Below are positions 31,601 to 42,131 of a stretch of DNA of 64,000 nucleotides, piece by piece. The notes beneath the pieces are model-generated. The model was not told the origin of the DNA and ran no database searches. It saw only the letters and a program-made list of their open reading frames with translations. Both the position numbers and the translations under genes were made by a program. The stretch is taken from NCBI GenBank assembly GCA_030770425.1, contig JASJFT010000108.1:62001-126000 (forward strand), written 5' to 3'. Source of the stretch: Darksidea phi. Taxonomy: Eukaryota > Ascomycota > Dothideomycetes > Pleosporales > Lentitheciaceae. Position 1 is the first letter of the stretch; each line of letters begins with the position of its first letter.

Positions 31601-31970
31601 ATTCCGCCTGCTACGGGACTTAACTTCTCCGTGTGGGCAATTGTGTGCTACGTTTTCAACTTTGAGATTCGGAAGCGGAAGAAAGAATGGTGGAAAAAGT
31701 ATAATATGACGCTCAGCGCGGCACTGGATTCCGGTCTCGCCGTGGGCGTCGTAGTGATCTTCTTTGGAATTGTATTCCCAGGGTGGATGAGTGGGTTTAA
31801 GTGGTGGGGAACTGAGGTCTATAAGCAGGTGAGTATATCATGTACCCAAAAAACCCAACGACGAGCGTGGTAGGATCTCTTGCTGATAGAATGTGCAGGG
31901 ATGCGATTGGCGAGCATGCCCATACAGAACGGTCAAAGATGGGGAAACATTTGGTCCGCACGCATGGTGA
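28604..31970 (+). CDS. Oligopeptide transporter (OPT family), 1050 aa, five exons
   Basis: Plasma-membrane OPT-family transporter importing small peptides or related metal/peptide compounds. Exons 28604-29824, 29871-30230, 30280-30433, 30483-31828, 31899-31970; introns of 46, 49, 49, 49 and 70 nt minus none unaccounted (four introns: 46, 49, 49, 70), all in phase. The first ~270 residues are hydrophilic, Ser-rich and acidic (long cytosolic tail). After that about 15 membrane segments follow. Family pieces are [17 protein letters not shown] across intron 1, [18 protein letters not shown] across intron 2, [15 protein letters not shown] across intron 3, [28 protein letters not shown], and a cysteine-containing last exon ([15 protein letters not shown]). 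The tail is longer than usual. The short upstream frame may tune expression. Confidence 0.88.
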
Positions 31971-33041
31971 TTCTGATTTCCGACACCGAACTGCATTGCA
32001 TTGCTTGCATTGTTGGGGTTGACTTGGTATTTGCATTGAATCATGGCGTTTTGTGCGTTGAGTAAAGCATTTGGGTGGACGATTCGATCTTGGTGTCAAA
32101 AAGGTATGAAATTATAGAATCATGACTTGATGGTACGGGATGATATGACATCTTGGCTGTTGTACATCAAGGATACGAGTATAGTGCTTCTACTGTGTGT
32201 CGTGCGGACCTGCGAAAGGGACTCCCACTATGAAAATCCAGACAAATGAAATCTTGATTCATCTGGATTTACATAGTACGGTTCTCTTTTACAAGGTCCG
32301 CACGAACACGGTAGCTATACACTACCCAAGTCCATAAACTCGATTCTGTTGCACGAAACCGCCACATTTGCACTCCTCGCACCAGCCCTAATTTCCAAAT
32401 CGAGGACCTCTAGAAAGCCCCCCAAGTTGGCCTGCAATTCTGCCCATCCGCGCACACCCAAGCGCTACACGAGCCGCATGATGTGTGGTGCGTGCTTCTC
32501 TAAAAGAAGCTCAGTTTCGTCCACTTATGTGACCCCTAGCTTCCTCTCTTAAAGTAGTCGCTATAGCTGCAGTATAACACAATTGCTCTATAAGATTACA
32601 TGCATAGCTCTGCATAGTACAGAGGAACACGTTTCAAGGTTTCTACACACTAATCTTCCGTGTACACTGCGTTGCAGGGTGGGGAAATCAGCGAGTATTT
32701 CAATGTAGTGGCTTAGTAAAACGAGCTTCTTTGTCGCTTTGAAGTTGCTATCGCGCTGAGCTACAGGAGGCATAAGAGCGTGGAGGGCTGGATTTTGGTG
32801 CCTGTTGGTCGGCGGTTTGTTGCGTGTGGGTGGTTTGACCGCTGGGAGACGCTTCCTTGGGGTGGTTTTTAGGATAGAAGGGTGGCTGGCTTAGGTTGTA
32901 TTTGTATGGTATGTAGGGATAAGATGAGATAAGTTGGGCGACGATAGATGGAGATGAGGGAGTGCGAGAGGATGTCGTTTAGTATTATGCATGGTATGCT
33001 AAACTAGAGGAAGAGAAACGGACATAAAGGCCATATGTTCG
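31971..33041. other. Intergenic, 1.07 kb with a fold-back element
   Basis: Between convergent OPT and hydrolase genes. Apart from the inverted-repeat element at 32179-32320 nothing is recognised; the open frames are short. Confidence 0.4.
32179..32320. repeat. Short fold-back element (MITE-like), copy A
   Basis: About 142 bp forming one long imperfect hairpin. The left arm (32179-32250, gtatag...cgtgcggacctgcgaaagg...) is mirrored by the right arm (32259-32320, ...acaaggtccgcacgaacacggtagctatac). The core GTGCGGACCT / AGGTCCGCAC is exact, and CTATGAAAATCCAGA / TCTGGATTTACATAG nearly so. The right arm shares its core with the element at 16522-16643, indicating a dispersed family. No coding capacity. 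Confidence 0.65.
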
Positions 33042-35292
33042 TTAGCATGTTCCGGCCTCCATACTCTCTTGAAATCTCCTCGCAATCTCTAACATCTCCG
33101 CATCTAACCTACTCCCACTCAAGAACGTCACACTAAACGGCAAGACGCCCTCGTCCTCCTTCCTGCCACTAAGCTCAGAAACGGGATACGTGCCAGCCGG
33201 CACCGCTGCAGCACACAGATCTAGTACATTGCCACAGTGTGTGAACTCACCCAACACACTGTTCTTCTTGATTGGATCGGCGAGCACTTCTTCGATCGTC
33301 CAATGAGTTGGCGCGGTAGGTACTACGAGTACGTCAATACCCGATGCTGCATATGCAAAGACTTGATCTGCTTGACGTGTGTAAAGGGCCTTGGCTTGGA
33401 GGTCGCGGTAGGCTTGTACCGCTGTGCTTTGCCTCGCAATGACGGCGTCTATCAGCTTCAATATCACAGGGTGTAGCGCTGAGCGATTCTTCTCGAGAAA
33501 GTCGTCTGGTAAAGAGGCTAAACGCTCCGAGACGAAAGTGCCGTCGTACAGTAGTTGCCCGGCCTTCTGAAAGGGGGACCAGTCAAAGGGTGTGAGTACC
33601 CCACCCATCTTTTGCAGTTTTGCAACCGTCTCATTGAACATACGACGTGCAGGAAGCGAACAGATGGCCAGGGCCTCGGGCGGTGGGATGCCGAATTTGA
33701 ATGCTTTTGCTTGGAGGCCAATGCTATTGATATGGCGCTCGAAGGCGATGGCGGGTTTAGAGTAGGGATCGGAGGGGTCAGAATCTTCGAGGATTTGCCA
33801 GAGTGTTCGGGCGTCTGAGACAGTGCGCGTAGTAAGGGCAATGCAGTCTAACGATAGGCATGCAGGCGTGACGCCACAGAAGGAGATCGTGCCTCGCGTG
33901 GGCTTGTAGCCTACGACACCATTGAAGCCTGGTGGTACCCGGCCTGAACCCGCCGTATCTGTTGCGAGGGAAAAAGAAACGAGGTTTGCGCCTACGGAAA
34001 CGGCATTGCCGCTGCTAGAACCGCCACTGATGTAATCTTTGTGGAAGACGGAGTGTGGGATGCCGTAGGGGCTTCGGCACCCGGTAAGTCCTGTCGCGAG
34101 TTGATCAAGGTTGGTTTTGCCAATGAACAGTGCGCCTTCGGATACAACTTTTTCATAAACAACAGCGGAAGTAGACGCAACATGTGCCAGTGGTGGACAT
34201 GCGGTCGTTGTTTGTAAGCCTGCTACATCGATACTGTCCTTGAGGGAGAATGGGATACCGAACAAAGGCGGAAGCGCCTTTCGATCAGTGTATTTGGCAG
34301 CCAAAGTCTTCGCGGCGGAGAGCACATTGTCTTTGGATTCGAGGTGGATCCATACTGCAGGGTCAATACTTTTGTATGCTTCGATTTTGTCGTAGAGGGT
34401 CTCGGCCACGGTGACTGGAGAGAGACCATTCCTGTAGGCCCTCTGTAGACTCGTAATTGTCAGGTCGCCATCAAAGTCTGGCGGTGTCTGCGGCGGTGTA
34501 GACTCCGTATTGCGACTAAGAGTAGCCAGAGGTGTGAGTACGTCTACGAGAGGTTGCAGGGCACCGATGAAGCCGAAGAGGCCTTGAGACCAATGGATCA
34601 TGTCGAGAGTACTTTTCTTAAAGCACCCATCGTTGTAACCACTTGTCGCTTCTTCGATGCCACCTGAACATTGTTAACGTTTGGACTTTGTTGCTTGGAG
34701 AGTGCAACTTACAACACTCAAAGCCTCTGTCATTCGCCTCCCTGATCGAGGTTGCAAAACAGCATTCGGTCGTGACGCCAGAAACTATAAGATGAGTGAT
34801 CGCTCGAGCCTTCAACTTGTGGAAAATTTCAGTGTTCCAGAACGAGCCTTTGCCAGGCTTGTCGATAACCACCTCTCCAGGAAGTGGCTGCAGTTCGTCG
34901 ATGATATCATGTCCATACTCGCCGCGAACAAGCAGCCGACCCAGTTCACCCTTCTCACCAATGACGAGTTTGTGTTGAGTATTGTTGGGTGCGGCAGCCT
35001 GCCTCACCAATTTTGACGAAGGGCAGTCTGACAGGTCTGGCTTGTGGCCTTCGCGCGTATGCACGATAGTCATGCCAGCACCTCTGCATGCGTCAAGAAG
35101 CTTCTTTGTTGGAGCAATAGAAGCTTGGACTGCTTCCAGGTTTCCGCCTTGTATCTCGCCAAACCCCTTCGCCAGTAGGAAGTCGCGCTGCATGTCAATC
35201 ACGAGGAGGGCGGTGTGTTTGAGAGTGAAGGAGAACGCGTATGGCTTCGCGTCAAAAGTGAGAACTTCTGTGCCATCTTTTGAAGAAGACAT
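33042..35292 (-). CDS. Fused isochorismatase-fold hydrolase and amidase (biuret/allophanate hydrolase type), 733 aa
   Basis: Exon 1 is 34713-35292, the intron 34664-34712 (49 nt, gtaagt...ttcag) and exon 2 33042-34663. The splice restores the first domain's C-terminus (EATSGYNDG...TLDMIHWSQGLFGF), and the frame runs without a stop into the second domain, so both are one protein. The N-terminal domain (1 to about 240) has the cysteine-hydrolase triad D33 (VIDMQRDF), K148 (DKPGKGSF) and C178 (GVTTECC), with HTREGHKPDLSDCP and LVRGEYGHDI, as in bacterial biuret hydrolases. The C-terminal domain (about 260-733) is an amidase with K335, S409 (GGSSSG) and S433 (DTAGSGR) plus the allophanate-hydrolase-like LATGLTGCRSPYG. 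The extra C-terminal domain of bacterial AtzF is absent. Biuret to allophanate to CO2 and ammonia is the inferred route; a related ureide is possible. Confidence 0.85.
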
Positions 35293-35972
35293 GGTAACAG
35301 TGCAAGAGCAAGCTAGAGCGAAGTCCCGACCAAGCAGAGTGATTCTGTAAGTGGAGAGCGGGGGGTTTCACGCAACTTCAACAGAGAATGCAAAAAGACT
35401 AGAGATGCAAGTCAGGAAAAAGGAAATGAGACACCTCACGCTCGATAGATCCCATCTATCTGATTAAGGTCCGATATCAGAAGTTGCCGCAGGCTCATGC
35501 AGCGGGCCTCCGGCCGGCGAGCGGTTAGGCGAAGGCGCGGCCATCTTTATCTGGGGAATCTAGAGCGCTAATCCAATTCCGAACTAGAACTCTCTCTCTC
35601 GACATCTACCCCGCTAGCCTGGCCCTCTTTTCCCTGAACACACCTTAGCCATCAAGCCTCTTTCCCCACGAAACAGCTCTGGGGATCGCTTGATGGCGCG
35701 TCTCATTTGATACAGCTAGCCCATGTGTTTGCAAATCGCAAGCACCCTAGCACGGCGCTATGGCTCGCCGCAGGCTCCTATCTTTCGAGCTTTCGGCGTA
35801 TCAATATCTGATGCCTGGCTTGTGAGCATCTTAGGAAAGCTGGCTTGACCCTGGTGAGATGTATATGTAGGTGCAAGGAACCCAGGGAAAATATTCCGCA
35901 TCATCGGGTTATTGATCTGCTTGAACAAGCCTCGCTAAATATTTTGAAGAAGCATCTTTCAACCGCCACATC
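35293..35972. promoter_or_regulatory. Divergent promoter with HGATAR sites
   Basis: 680 bases between the fused hydrolase and NCS1 permease starts. Three HGATAR sites (the AreA/GATA-factor nitrogen motif) are present: CGATAG at 35443-35448, AGATAG on the minus strand at 35456-35461 (inverted pair with the first), and AGATAA on the minus strand at 35547-35552. This supports nitrogen regulation of both genes. No TATA box was obvious. Confidence 0.55.
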
Positions 35973-37703
35973 ATGTCTGTCCTCAAATCTAGACTCGCTC
36001 CTCACCTCCGTCTCCGCGTGCCCTTCGAGAGTGGCAAGTATGGCTCTCGTTGGTCCAACAAAGGTGGGTGACATGCCCTCGCCATCTTTTGTGCATCTGA
36101 TCTTAACACACTGTAGATCTTGATCCCGTTCCGCCAGCAGAGAGAACCTGGGGTGGCATCGACTATTGGGCATATTGGTGCTCGGATATGCTCGCGCCCC
36201 CTCTGGCAGCCACTGTTTCTAGTGTCATGTCTCTGGGTTTCACAGCTCGAGAGACCATTCCAATTGTCTTCTTCGGTTTCGCCATCTGTAGCGTAGTCAT
36301 CACCTTGACTGGCAAGATGGGCGCCACCTACAACGTGCCCTTCCCTGTCATTATACGAAGCATCTTTGGCATGTACGGATCGTTTCCTGCCATCTGTATT
36401 CGAGCTTTTGTAGCCCTCATGTGGACCGCGATTCTCACTGTTCAAGCCGGAAATTTCCTCCAACGGGCGATCGAGGCAATCTGGCCAAGTTTTATCAACT
36501 TCCCCAACCATCTCTCGGAAGATGCTGGTGTCACTTCGGCCGGGTTGCTATGCATCTTTCTCTACTGGTTCTGCCAGACCGGTCTTGCGCTCATGCCAAT
36601 CTCTAAACTGAGGATCCTTTTCTGGGTCAAAGGCATCATTGTTCCTCCCACCTTCTTTGCCCTGTTCCTGTGGGGTGCCATTGTTACCAAAGGCGGCGGC
36701 GAGCTTGTCACCGGAAAGGCCCAGATAACCTCGACCTATATGAATACGGCGTACTCCGCTTTAACTGGTCTTAACGTTATCATCGGACTTTTCAGCTCGC
36801 TCGCTGTAAATATGCCCGATTTCGGTCGTTTCTCAAAGAACCGTTTGAGGGGTGGTCATCAATTCTTTGCTCTACCCGTTATTGGTACCCTTGGAGCACT
36901 GACTCCAATCTTTGTCACGTCGGCTCATTCTTACATTTGGGGCGAGTTTGAATGGTGAGTGGATTATCCCATTAATCGCGGTACATCATCTAACGGCCAC
37001 AATTAGGTACATGCCGGCCGTCATCGCAAAATTCGACTCACGTGCAGCCAAATTCTTCGTCTCGGCATCTTTCATGCTTGCAACTATCGGAAATCAAGTT
37101 GCTGCCGGAACCTACCCGTTCTCCAACGATGTCACCGGTATGGCGCCCAAGTACATTAACATCTTCCGCGCAACCGTCTTTATCAGCATCTTCTGTATCA
37201 TCTCAACCCCATGGAACATCATCAAGAACGCTGCTGGCCTCCTCGCCTTTCTCTCGGGTTACTCATGCCTGATGGGGCCTCTCGCAGGTACTATGGTGTG
37301 TGATTACTATATCATTAAAAAGCGGAAGCTTAACATCGACGAGCTCTACGCCAGCAATAGCATCTATTGGTATACTGGTGGTTGGAATTGGAGAGCGTAT
37401 GCATCCTTCATCATTGGGTTTGCGCCATTACTGCCCGGGTTTGCGAAGAGCATCGCGCCGACGCTCAACGTTGGAGGTGCATGGAAAATATACAGCTTTG
37501 CGTGGATATTCGGCTTCGCCCTTTCTATGCTCACGCATTACATTATCTGTACCTACATCTCGAAGCCGACCGAGTCGATCATTGAGGAAGCGGTCTACCC
37601 AGACCAGGCTGGTGACCTCAGCCCACCCGTCATTGAAGGCGAGGAAGGAGAAACTAAGACTGCGTTTGTCACGAGGGAGAAGGAGGCCTCCGATATTGTT
37701 TGA
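35973..37703 (+). CDS. NCS1-family nucleobase/allantoin-type permease, 541 aa, three exons
   Basis: Plasma-membrane proton or sodium symporter for nucleobases, allantoin or related nitrogen compounds. Exons 35973-36063, 36117-36954, 37007-37703; introns of 53 and 52 nt; joins restore SNKDLDPVPPAERTWGGIDY and GEFEWYMPAVIAKF. About 12 membrane segments. Family signposts are DLDPVPPAERTW before segment 1, WAYWCSDMLAPPL in segment 1, VPFPVIIRSIFGMYGSFPAI, NMPDFGRFSKN and MVCDYYIIKKRKL. The hydrophilic C-tail is acidic (EGEEGET). It shares its promoter with the fused hydrolase and is followed by a Dal81-like regulator, so it probably imports the hydrolase substrate or a precursor. The exact substrate is not readable from sequence. 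Confidence 0.9.
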
Positions 37704-38881
37704 AGTGTTCTATTTGGGCGTTGGCTAGGACGAGGTGGGTCCTCTGGGATCTTAGCCAAGTCTCGTGATCATCCACTGTATCCACTGCGGGCTCGTCAAT
37801 ATCACTTATCGAGGATGTCTCTATCGTTGTATTTATTTCAAAGGAGGCACTAGCTATGCTTACTCATAAGTCTGAAGAACCCAACTTCTGAATGCATTGT
37901 GCCCTGGAATGGAGTGATGCCACAACAACCCATTCAGAGAATACTTGCGCAAGAATAATACTAGTAGCTGTTGGGTGTTCGTATGCTGGCCAGTAGTCGT
38001 TACAGAACGAGTTGAGTAACAAAGTCTCGCTAGTCTGGGGCTCCTATTGGCTCCACCATCTTTCTTATCTTCCACGTCGAGACCACCACCCCACCGTTGC
38101 TTTTCCTCCTTGCCCAAGGGCCGTCAGGTCGCCGCCGTCGGAGCGGTTGCCGGTGTCCAGCGCTTATCTCCTTTCCCACCTCGCATTGTGCCTGAAGCGA
38201 GTAGTGAATCTCAACACGACGGCTTCAAGTCCTACATTAAAGACTTAAATCTCGCATTGATATCGAATCCTTTCATCAGTACACATGATTCACGCACTTT
38301 CGCACTTTCGCCACAGCAGCCGTTTAGTCTTCGTAAGCGGCCGGCGCTGGATGAGGTATGACATGCGGCACTATCTGTGAGCGTCCGCCGCAGATCCCGC
38401 CCTGACGGTAAGTGATTACCATTTCGCATACTTCCTATTTAGGGACATCTTTCTCTCCTGGCCTCTTGGCAATGACTTCGGGTGGAGTTACATCGCGTCC
38501 TGCCTTCTAATTCCGGATGTGTGTTCTACAAGGCGTTCAGGCACGCTAACATCTCTACACACGATGTTTTCTCATCACTGTTTCGGTGATGAGAAAGTGA
38601 TGGGATTGATGTGTTTGGATGTTAGTGCGGACTAAGTGCAGGCTTTCCGCTTCCCTCTACAGCCGTCATTTCCTGAATCGGTGTTCCTGATATCAATTGA
38701 ATTGTTCACTTCGAAAGAATTTTTAGGCCGCAATCCACGTTAGCAGAACGTAAGCGCATTATACTCTCAAGACAAATATCTCAATTTGTAGTCAATGGCC
38801 TGCTATTTTAGCTTCTCGACCCACCATTTACTGGCCGGTCGAAGGAGAGCAATAGGCTAACTTGATTACAGTCCAAAAACA
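37704..38881. other. Intergenic, 1.18 kb between permease and regulator
   Basis: Holds the permease 3' end, the regulator promoter, and the fold-back element at 38541-38629. A plus-strand open frame at 38047-38361 (104 codons) has no recognisable features and is not called. Confidence 0.4.
38541..38629. repeat. Fold-back element or strong hairpin upstream of the regulator
   Basis: A perfect 11-bp stem TTTCTCATCAC / GTGATGAGAAA (38568-38578 and 38586-38596) with a 7-base loop lies inside longer imperfect arms (gcacgctaacatc... and ...gatgttagtgcg). The outer bases TCCGCAC-ACA on one arm resemble the core of the element at 32179-32320. It could be a MITE remnant or, less likely, a regulatory hairpin in a transcript. 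Confidence 0.5.
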
Positions 38882-41235
38882 ATGGACTTCAGTCCAACGC
38901 AAGCTTTCGCTCCAAATGATTTCTTCGCAAGCCAAAATGAAATCGCAACAGCCGCTAAGACAAGATCTCGTCGCCCCTGTGACTCATGTCGCCGTCGGAA
39001 ATCAAGGTGTGAAATAATCGACGCTGGTCCACCTTGTGTGTTGTGCCGTTTCCACCGGCAAGAGTGTACCTTCATTGAAGGACCGCAGCCTCGAAAGCGA
39101 AGAGCTGTCGCATTCAACAACGAAGATATAACGACGGAAAGAGACGCAACTCATGACGTTCCTGTACACAGGGCGAGGAAGCCCTCGAGTAGCTCTCCCA
39201 CTGATATACCCAGAATCCGTCAGGATCCTCCAGTTGCTGATTATGCTGATCTGAAAGGACCCTCACTCCTCAAGAAGACTTTAGGTTTGCAGAACCATCG
39301 CCATAGTCGTTTAATCGGATCTACGTCAGAGTATGAACAAGTACTTATTGAGCTCGGAGATTATCATGAAAGAGAAGAGATCGCTATCGGCCTCTCAGCC
39401 CTACGCAAAGTCAATTCTCTTGACGCGGCCTTCATACTTTCCCCGGACACAGGCACAAGAAACCACGGCGACGAGATTGCAGATCTTGACGCGATAGAAA
39501 CACTCGTTGCTCCACATGGGCAGGCCTTGATTCGTCTCTACTTCCGCATTGTTCATCCCAGCTTTCCGGTACTGCATAAAAGGGTCTTCCTGGAGAAATA
39601 TCGACGTACTCATCGAGAGTTCTCTCCACCTCTATTGGCTGCGGTTTACATTCTAGCCCTGAATTGGTGGACCTACAGCAGTGAGCTCGCACTACTTCCA
39701 AAACCGGACGTACTGCAGCTTGAGGTGCTGGCCTTCAAGACCATCAACGACATCATTCACAGACCCAAGCTTTCAACCATACAAGCTGGTTTACTTTTGC
39801 TCCAAAGACCTGAAGGCGGGTCTTGGGCTCTGACCACGCAACTCGCGGGCCTTGGACAGGATCTCGGGTTACACCTTGACTGCTCATCATGGAGGATACC
39901 ATCCTGGGAACGAGGGCTGAGAAAGAGACTAGCTTGGGCACTATTTATGCAAGACAAATGGGGTTCTCTCATGCACGGTCGGCCGTCCCATATCACAACA
40001 GCAGATTGGGATGTGATGCCACTGGAGGAGGACGACTTTCCAGAGAATGCCGCCGATGAAGATGATGAAGATGGAAGTGCCGAAGTGGAGAAAGGGCGAA
40101 TATTGTTTTGCGAGATGATCAAGCTTACGGAGATCCTTGGCTTGGTGCTCTCAAATTTCTACACTTTGAAAGCTGAGAAAGAGTTCGAGGAACGAGCTCA
40201 CGAAGGTCTTCGCTGGATTCTTGAGAAAGCCAAGCCGATTCAACTTTCATTGCGACAGTGGCATTCAGAACTGCCAGCTTCTTTGAAGATGGAGAGCATC
40301 GCTATGCGAAAGCTATCGTCAACTGGTAAGCTCTTGATTTGCATTCACAATGATAGTGATCTGACCCCACATAGGCTACCTGCACCTCGGCTACTATGCT
40401 GTTGAGATCACTCTCCATCGGCGTATCATCCGCTCCCTATCCTCAGCGGATGACCCGTCTCTTCGTTTGATATGCCGTCAAGCCGCGCAAGCCCGACTCA
40501 AGTCGGCGATGGAATTTGTGCAGAGCCTTCGTCCTGAGCACTTACAATCTTTCTGGTACGTGAATCGAGTCATTTTCCCCTTTCTAAAGCTTATGAGCTA
40601 CCCTCTAAAGTGTCCGGCGTGGCAGTTCTGTTCTCGGAACTTAATCAACGCTCGGCGAAGTGTACTAACTTTGGGTCTCGATCTTTAGGTATTCAGCATC
40701 TAAATACTGCTTCGCACTTATCGGCACTTTTATATCCCTTCTATGGGTAACATCCCTGAGCGGGGAGGAGGCTGACATGTACAGGGCGAATATGGATGAA
40801 TATCGATGGACACTACGGCTTTCTTCGAGATCTGCAGAATTCCTTGAGCGAGCTATCAGCATGCTTGCAACTTCATCCGGTGTCCTCATGAAAGACGTCT
40901 CCGAGCGCCCAAATATCGATTTTATACTCAACAGGTATCTTGAGCGGACGGCACACGGCTTCTCGACCACATGGCATCGTTCAGACACCACCTCCCAGGT
41001 CCATTCGGTTGTATACCAGTCAGAACCTGAGATTCACGAAGATACATCTCCGGAGCATGGATTTGGGGAAACACCTTCAGAAAGTGGTATCGCAAGCAGT
41101 GAGTGGAATGCTGACCAGGCTTGGTTTGCGACCGCGGTGAGCAATGGTGAAGATATTTTCGGAAGCTCTAGCAATGCGAATGCGTACCTGCAGATGCTAG
41201 AGCCGGAAGATCCACAGGATGGGTTACAATTCTGA
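38882..41235 (+). CDS. Dal81/TamA-like Zn2Cys6 transcription factor, 723 aa, three exons
   Basis: Nuclear regulator resembling Dal81, the yeast co-activator of allantoin, urea and GABA catabolism (TamA in Aspergillus). Exons 38882-40325, 40375-40555, 40689-41235; introns of 49 and 133 nt; joins give SSTGYLHLGYYAVEITLH and LQSFWYSASKYCFALIG. The Zn2Cys6 cluster is C33-C36-C43-C52-C55-C62 (RPCDSCRRRKSRC...CVLC...EC). Then come SLLKKTLGLQNHRHS and the fungal TF middle domain (LIRLYFRIVHPSFPVLHKRVF, SPPLLAAVYILALNWW, QDLGLHLDCSSWRIPSWE), typical of the Dal81 group. An acidic insert lies near residue 385. Proximity to the permease and fused hydrolase suggests local control. The genome may also hold a canonical Dal81. 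Confidence 0.82.
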
Positions 41236-42131
41236 CTGTAGCCTAGTAACGGAGGAAAGAAGCTAATGGAACTGAACTATTGAGTGGCGAGAGTCTTGGA
41301 GGCGTTGCACTTTGGATTTAGAGGTACCACTATTTGGAACAGTGCGGTTCTGATCAATCAATATACCCTTCCATACTGCATCATTTGAGAAATCTTGTTT
41401 ATATATATGACGCTTCTGCTCAAAGTCCGACACATGCAACATTGAAGGATCTGGTGTGGGTGGATCACGTGATCTCAACTTGGTCAGCCAATCAGCACCT
41501 AGTCCATTCGGAGCGCTCATTTTACTTTCACAACTAATTATTGTAGACCACATATTCGGGAGCTCGGAAAGCAGTTGTCCTATTGTCCTACTATTGATTG
41601 ATGCCGGTACTTATAGCGTCCGGCGGCAGCAAGGCCCTTGCTCCAGAAGATGGGTGAACCGAAGATCGCCGCTTCAAAGCTTTGGTCGCGGAATGTTGCA
41701 AGCCCCACATCATCACCTCACTGCACGCGCAAACAAAGCAGCGACTGCACTGCCTGGAGCTTTGGGGCAACTATCTGAGCCTTGATTGTTATTCCTGTCT
41801 TTTGGATCGTCATTGCGCTTAGAAAGCCACTCGAAATCGCACCCTTCACCCTATCACAACTCCTACAGCGAACCGCAAGTTTGCCTCCACCGCCAACGTC
41901 ACGCCAGCCATTTCGAAACGGCTACTAAGAGAGAAGGGGCGAGTCGGCGGAAAAGGCGCTGTGGCTACATCGATCTGAACTTACAGCGCTCTGTACCCTA
42001 GATTACGACGCTGCTGGAGCTCTCAGCCATACGCCTACAATCGCGCCTAGGCTGGAGCTGGGCTACGTTTACGGAAGCGGCGCCGATTGAAAAAAAAAAG
42101 CACGTGGGATTGTCATTCTAAATCATCCATT
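41236..42131. other. Intergenic, 896 bases
   Basis: Spacer between the regulator and ARP8. Short overlapping open frames only; nothing recognised. A run of nine or more A residues occurs near 42090, just before the ARP8 leader. Confidence 0.35.

Noticed and set aside
34618..34663. Separate isochorismatase gene ending soon after its first exon
   Set aside because: Reading through the intron gives an unrelated 30-residue tail; splicing gives the family's own C-terminus and continues into the amidase, so two genes are not supported.
38047..38361. 104-codon frame between permease and regulator
   Set aside because: No family features, weak start context, and repeat-bearing surroundings.
28604..41235. 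Secondary-metabolite cluster
   Set aside because: Transporters and a Zn2Cys6 factor are present, but there is no PKS, NRPS, terpene cyclase or tailoring set; catabolic genes fit better.
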